A stretch of 64,000 bases of DNA from Pseudomonas sp. Irchel 3E20 (GTDB lineage Bacteria > Pseudomonadota > Gammaproteobacteria > Pseudomonadales > Pseudomonadaceae), in assembly GCF_900187645.1 (NCBI RefSeq), contig NZ_FYEE01000002.1:256639-320638 (forward strand). The letters are read 5' to 3'. Under the pieces are notes generated by a model. The model was not told the origin of the DNA, made no database searches, and saw only the letters and a program-made list of their open reading frames with translations. Below are positions 62,893 to 64,000 of this stretch, one piece after another; position 1 is the stretch's first letter, and every line of letters begins with the position of its first letter. The position numbers were made by a program, and so were the translations under genes.

Positions 62893-64000
62893 TCAAGCCC
62901 CTTGATTCGGTTGGTGGTGGCCGCCGATGCGTTCGCCCCAGGCGACGGCGGTGGCACACAGTTGCTGCTCGTCCAGGCGCGTCAGGCGGCGGTCTTCAAG
63001 CAAGGCTTTACCGGCGACCCAGACATGCGTCACACAGTCGCGGCCCGTGGCGTAGATCAACTGGGAAACCGGGTCGTAGACGGGTTGCTGGGCCAGGCCG
63101 GAGAGGTCGAAGGCCACCAGGTCGGCGGCCTTGCCCACTTCCAGCGAGCCGATGTGCGTATCCAGGCCCAGGGCTCGCGCGCCGTTCAAGGTGGCCATGC
63201 GCAGTGCGCGGTGGGCGTCCAGGGCGGTGGCCGAGCCCGCGACAGCCTTGGCCAGCAAGGCTGCGGTGCGGGTTTCACCGAGCAGGTCGAGGTCGTTGTT
63301 GCTGGCTGCGCCATCGGTGCCGACGGCCACGTTGACGCCCGCCAGCCACAAGCGCTCCACCGGGCAGAAGCCGCTGGCCAGTTTCAGGTTCGATTCCGGG
63401 CAGTGGATCACGCTGCTGTTACTTTCTACCAGCAAAGCCAGGTCGTCATCGCTGACCTGGGTCATGTGCACGGCCTGAAAGCGTGGCCCCAGCAGGCCCA
63501 GGCGTGCGAGGCGGGCCAGGGGCCGCTCCTGGTTCTGCTCCAGGGCCTGGTGCACTTCGAAGGCGGTTTCGTGGACGTGCATCTGGATCGCAGCGTCCAG
63601 TTCTTCGGCGATGACCCGCACTTTTTCCAGGCTTTCATCACCCACGGTGTACGGCGCGTGGGGGCCGAGGGCGATGGTGATACGCGGGTGGTGCTTGAGC
63701 TCGCCGAACAACGCGATGGCTTGGCGCAGGGCTTCGTCGGCGTCGCTGGCGCCGGGGATCGGGAAGTCGAGGATAGGCATGGCGATTTGCGCGCGGATGC
63801 CGCTGTTGTGCACGCGTTCGCACGCGACTTTGGGGAAGAAGTACATATCCGAGAAGCAGGTGATGCCGCCCTTGAGCTGTTCGGCGATGGCCAGGTCGGT
63901 GCCATCACGGACAAAGGCTTCATCGACCCACTTGCCCTCGGCGGGCCAGATGTGGTTTTCCAGCCAGGTCATCAGCGGCAGGTCGTCGGCCAGGCCACGG
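62893..64000 (-). CDS. mtaD: TRZ/ATZ-family amidohydrolase (MtaD-like deaminase), 5' end outside window
   Basis: 369 C-terminal residues are visible and the frame continues past the right edge; the family has about 440. Visible marks: [33 protein letters not shown] (metal His), [37 protein letters not shown] and [14 protein letters not shown] (active-site Asp). This fits 5-methylthioadenosine/S-adenosylhomocysteine deaminase-type enzymes, and in pseudomonads such a gene is upstream of ubiG. The missing N-terminal His-x-His cannot be checked here. Confidence 0.88.
   Translation of the reverse strand, partial: RGLADDLPLMTWLENHIWPAEGKWVDEAFVRDGTDLAIAEQLKGGITCFSDMYFFPKVACERVHNSGIRAQIAMPILDFPIPGASDADEALRQAIALFGELKHHPRITIALGPHAPYTVGDESLEKVRVIAEELDAAIQMHVHETAFEVHQALEQNQERPLARLARLGLLGPRFQAVHMTQVSDDDLALLVESNSSVIHCPESNLKLASGFCPVERLWLAGVNVAVGTDGAASNNDLDLLGETRTAALLAKAVAGSATALDAHRALRMATLNGARALGLDTHIGSLEVGKAADLVAFDLSGLAQQPVYDPVSQLIYATGRDCVTHVWVAGKALLEDRRLTRLDEQQLCATAVAWGERIGGHHQPNQGA

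Noticed and set aside
1..64000. CRISPR array, tRNA or rRNA genes, prophage, insertion sequence
   Set aside because: No regularly spaced repeats, no tRNA-like T-arm/acceptor combinations, and no transposase, integrase or phage structural proteins were seen.

Overview
The window looks like a chromosomal segment of a fluorescens-group Pseudomonas. Coding DNA is GC-rich and heavily NNC/NNG-biased. REP and paired-REP (REPIN-like) palindromes of the Pseudomonas fluorescens kind lie between genes. Several core blocks keep Pseudomonas gene order: minCDE-rluA-apeB next to lpxL, folE-smr-prmB, fumC-bolA-trhO-ABC-rbdA, and yciK-mupP-ubiG. I found no rRNA, tRNA, CRISPR array, insertion sequence or prophage.

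Region 1 (1-11,640, minus strand) is the most unusual part. A five-gene operon encodes a reducing type I polyketide synthase, an alpha-oxoamine synthase, a LolA-like periplasmic protein, an outer-membrane beta-barrel and an RND/MMPL exporter that runs off the left edge. My reading is that the PKS makes an acyl chain, the PLP enzyme releases it by decarboxylative condensation with an amino acid (a sphingoid-like amino-ketone), and the last three proteins move the lipid to the cell envelope or outside. A long AT-rich leader carries a 16-bp palindrome and an imperfect second copy.

Region 2 (11,648-20,540) holds mostly housekeeping genes: a large MscS channel, a 58-aa membrane protein, M18 aminopeptidase, rluA, minE/minD/minC, lpxL and a patatin-like phospholipase. 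An orphan TccC/RHS-type polymorphic toxin follows (20,635-23,364), with an AT-rich unrecognised C-terminus and no obvious immunity gene.

Region 3 (23,484-32,355) is a purine/ureide cluster: two tandem Tsx-like outer-membrane channels, an NCS2 urate/xanthine permease, PuuD urate oxidase, AllA, allantoicase, UraD, PuuE allantoinase, and divergent HIU hydrolase. Together these take urate to glyoxylate and urea. A TTGTRTACAA operator occurs twice in the puuE/uraH divergent promoter and again upstream of a distant AzgA-like purine permease (42,639-43,988), which suggests a regulon whose regulator is outside the window.

Region 4 (32,540-41,927) contains two very large paralogous proteins (1735 and 1362 aa) resembling the DUF6543/dermonecrotic-toxin-like family. 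LysE, AzgA, and a MarR regulator divergent from a PLP aminotransferase with two tandem GTCAA-N5-TTGAC operators follow.

Region 5 (46,000-64,000) is mostly core: a glutaredoxin-like protein, folE, smr, an isochorismatase-fold protein, prmB, fumC, a DUF2059 protein, bolA, trhO, a DsbA-like protein, an ABC exporter, rbdA (GGDEF-EAL, with a sharp drop of GC within its EAL domain), a TenA/PqqC-like protein, a GGDEF protein, yciK, mupP, ubiG and a 5'-truncated mtaD-like deaminase at the right edge.
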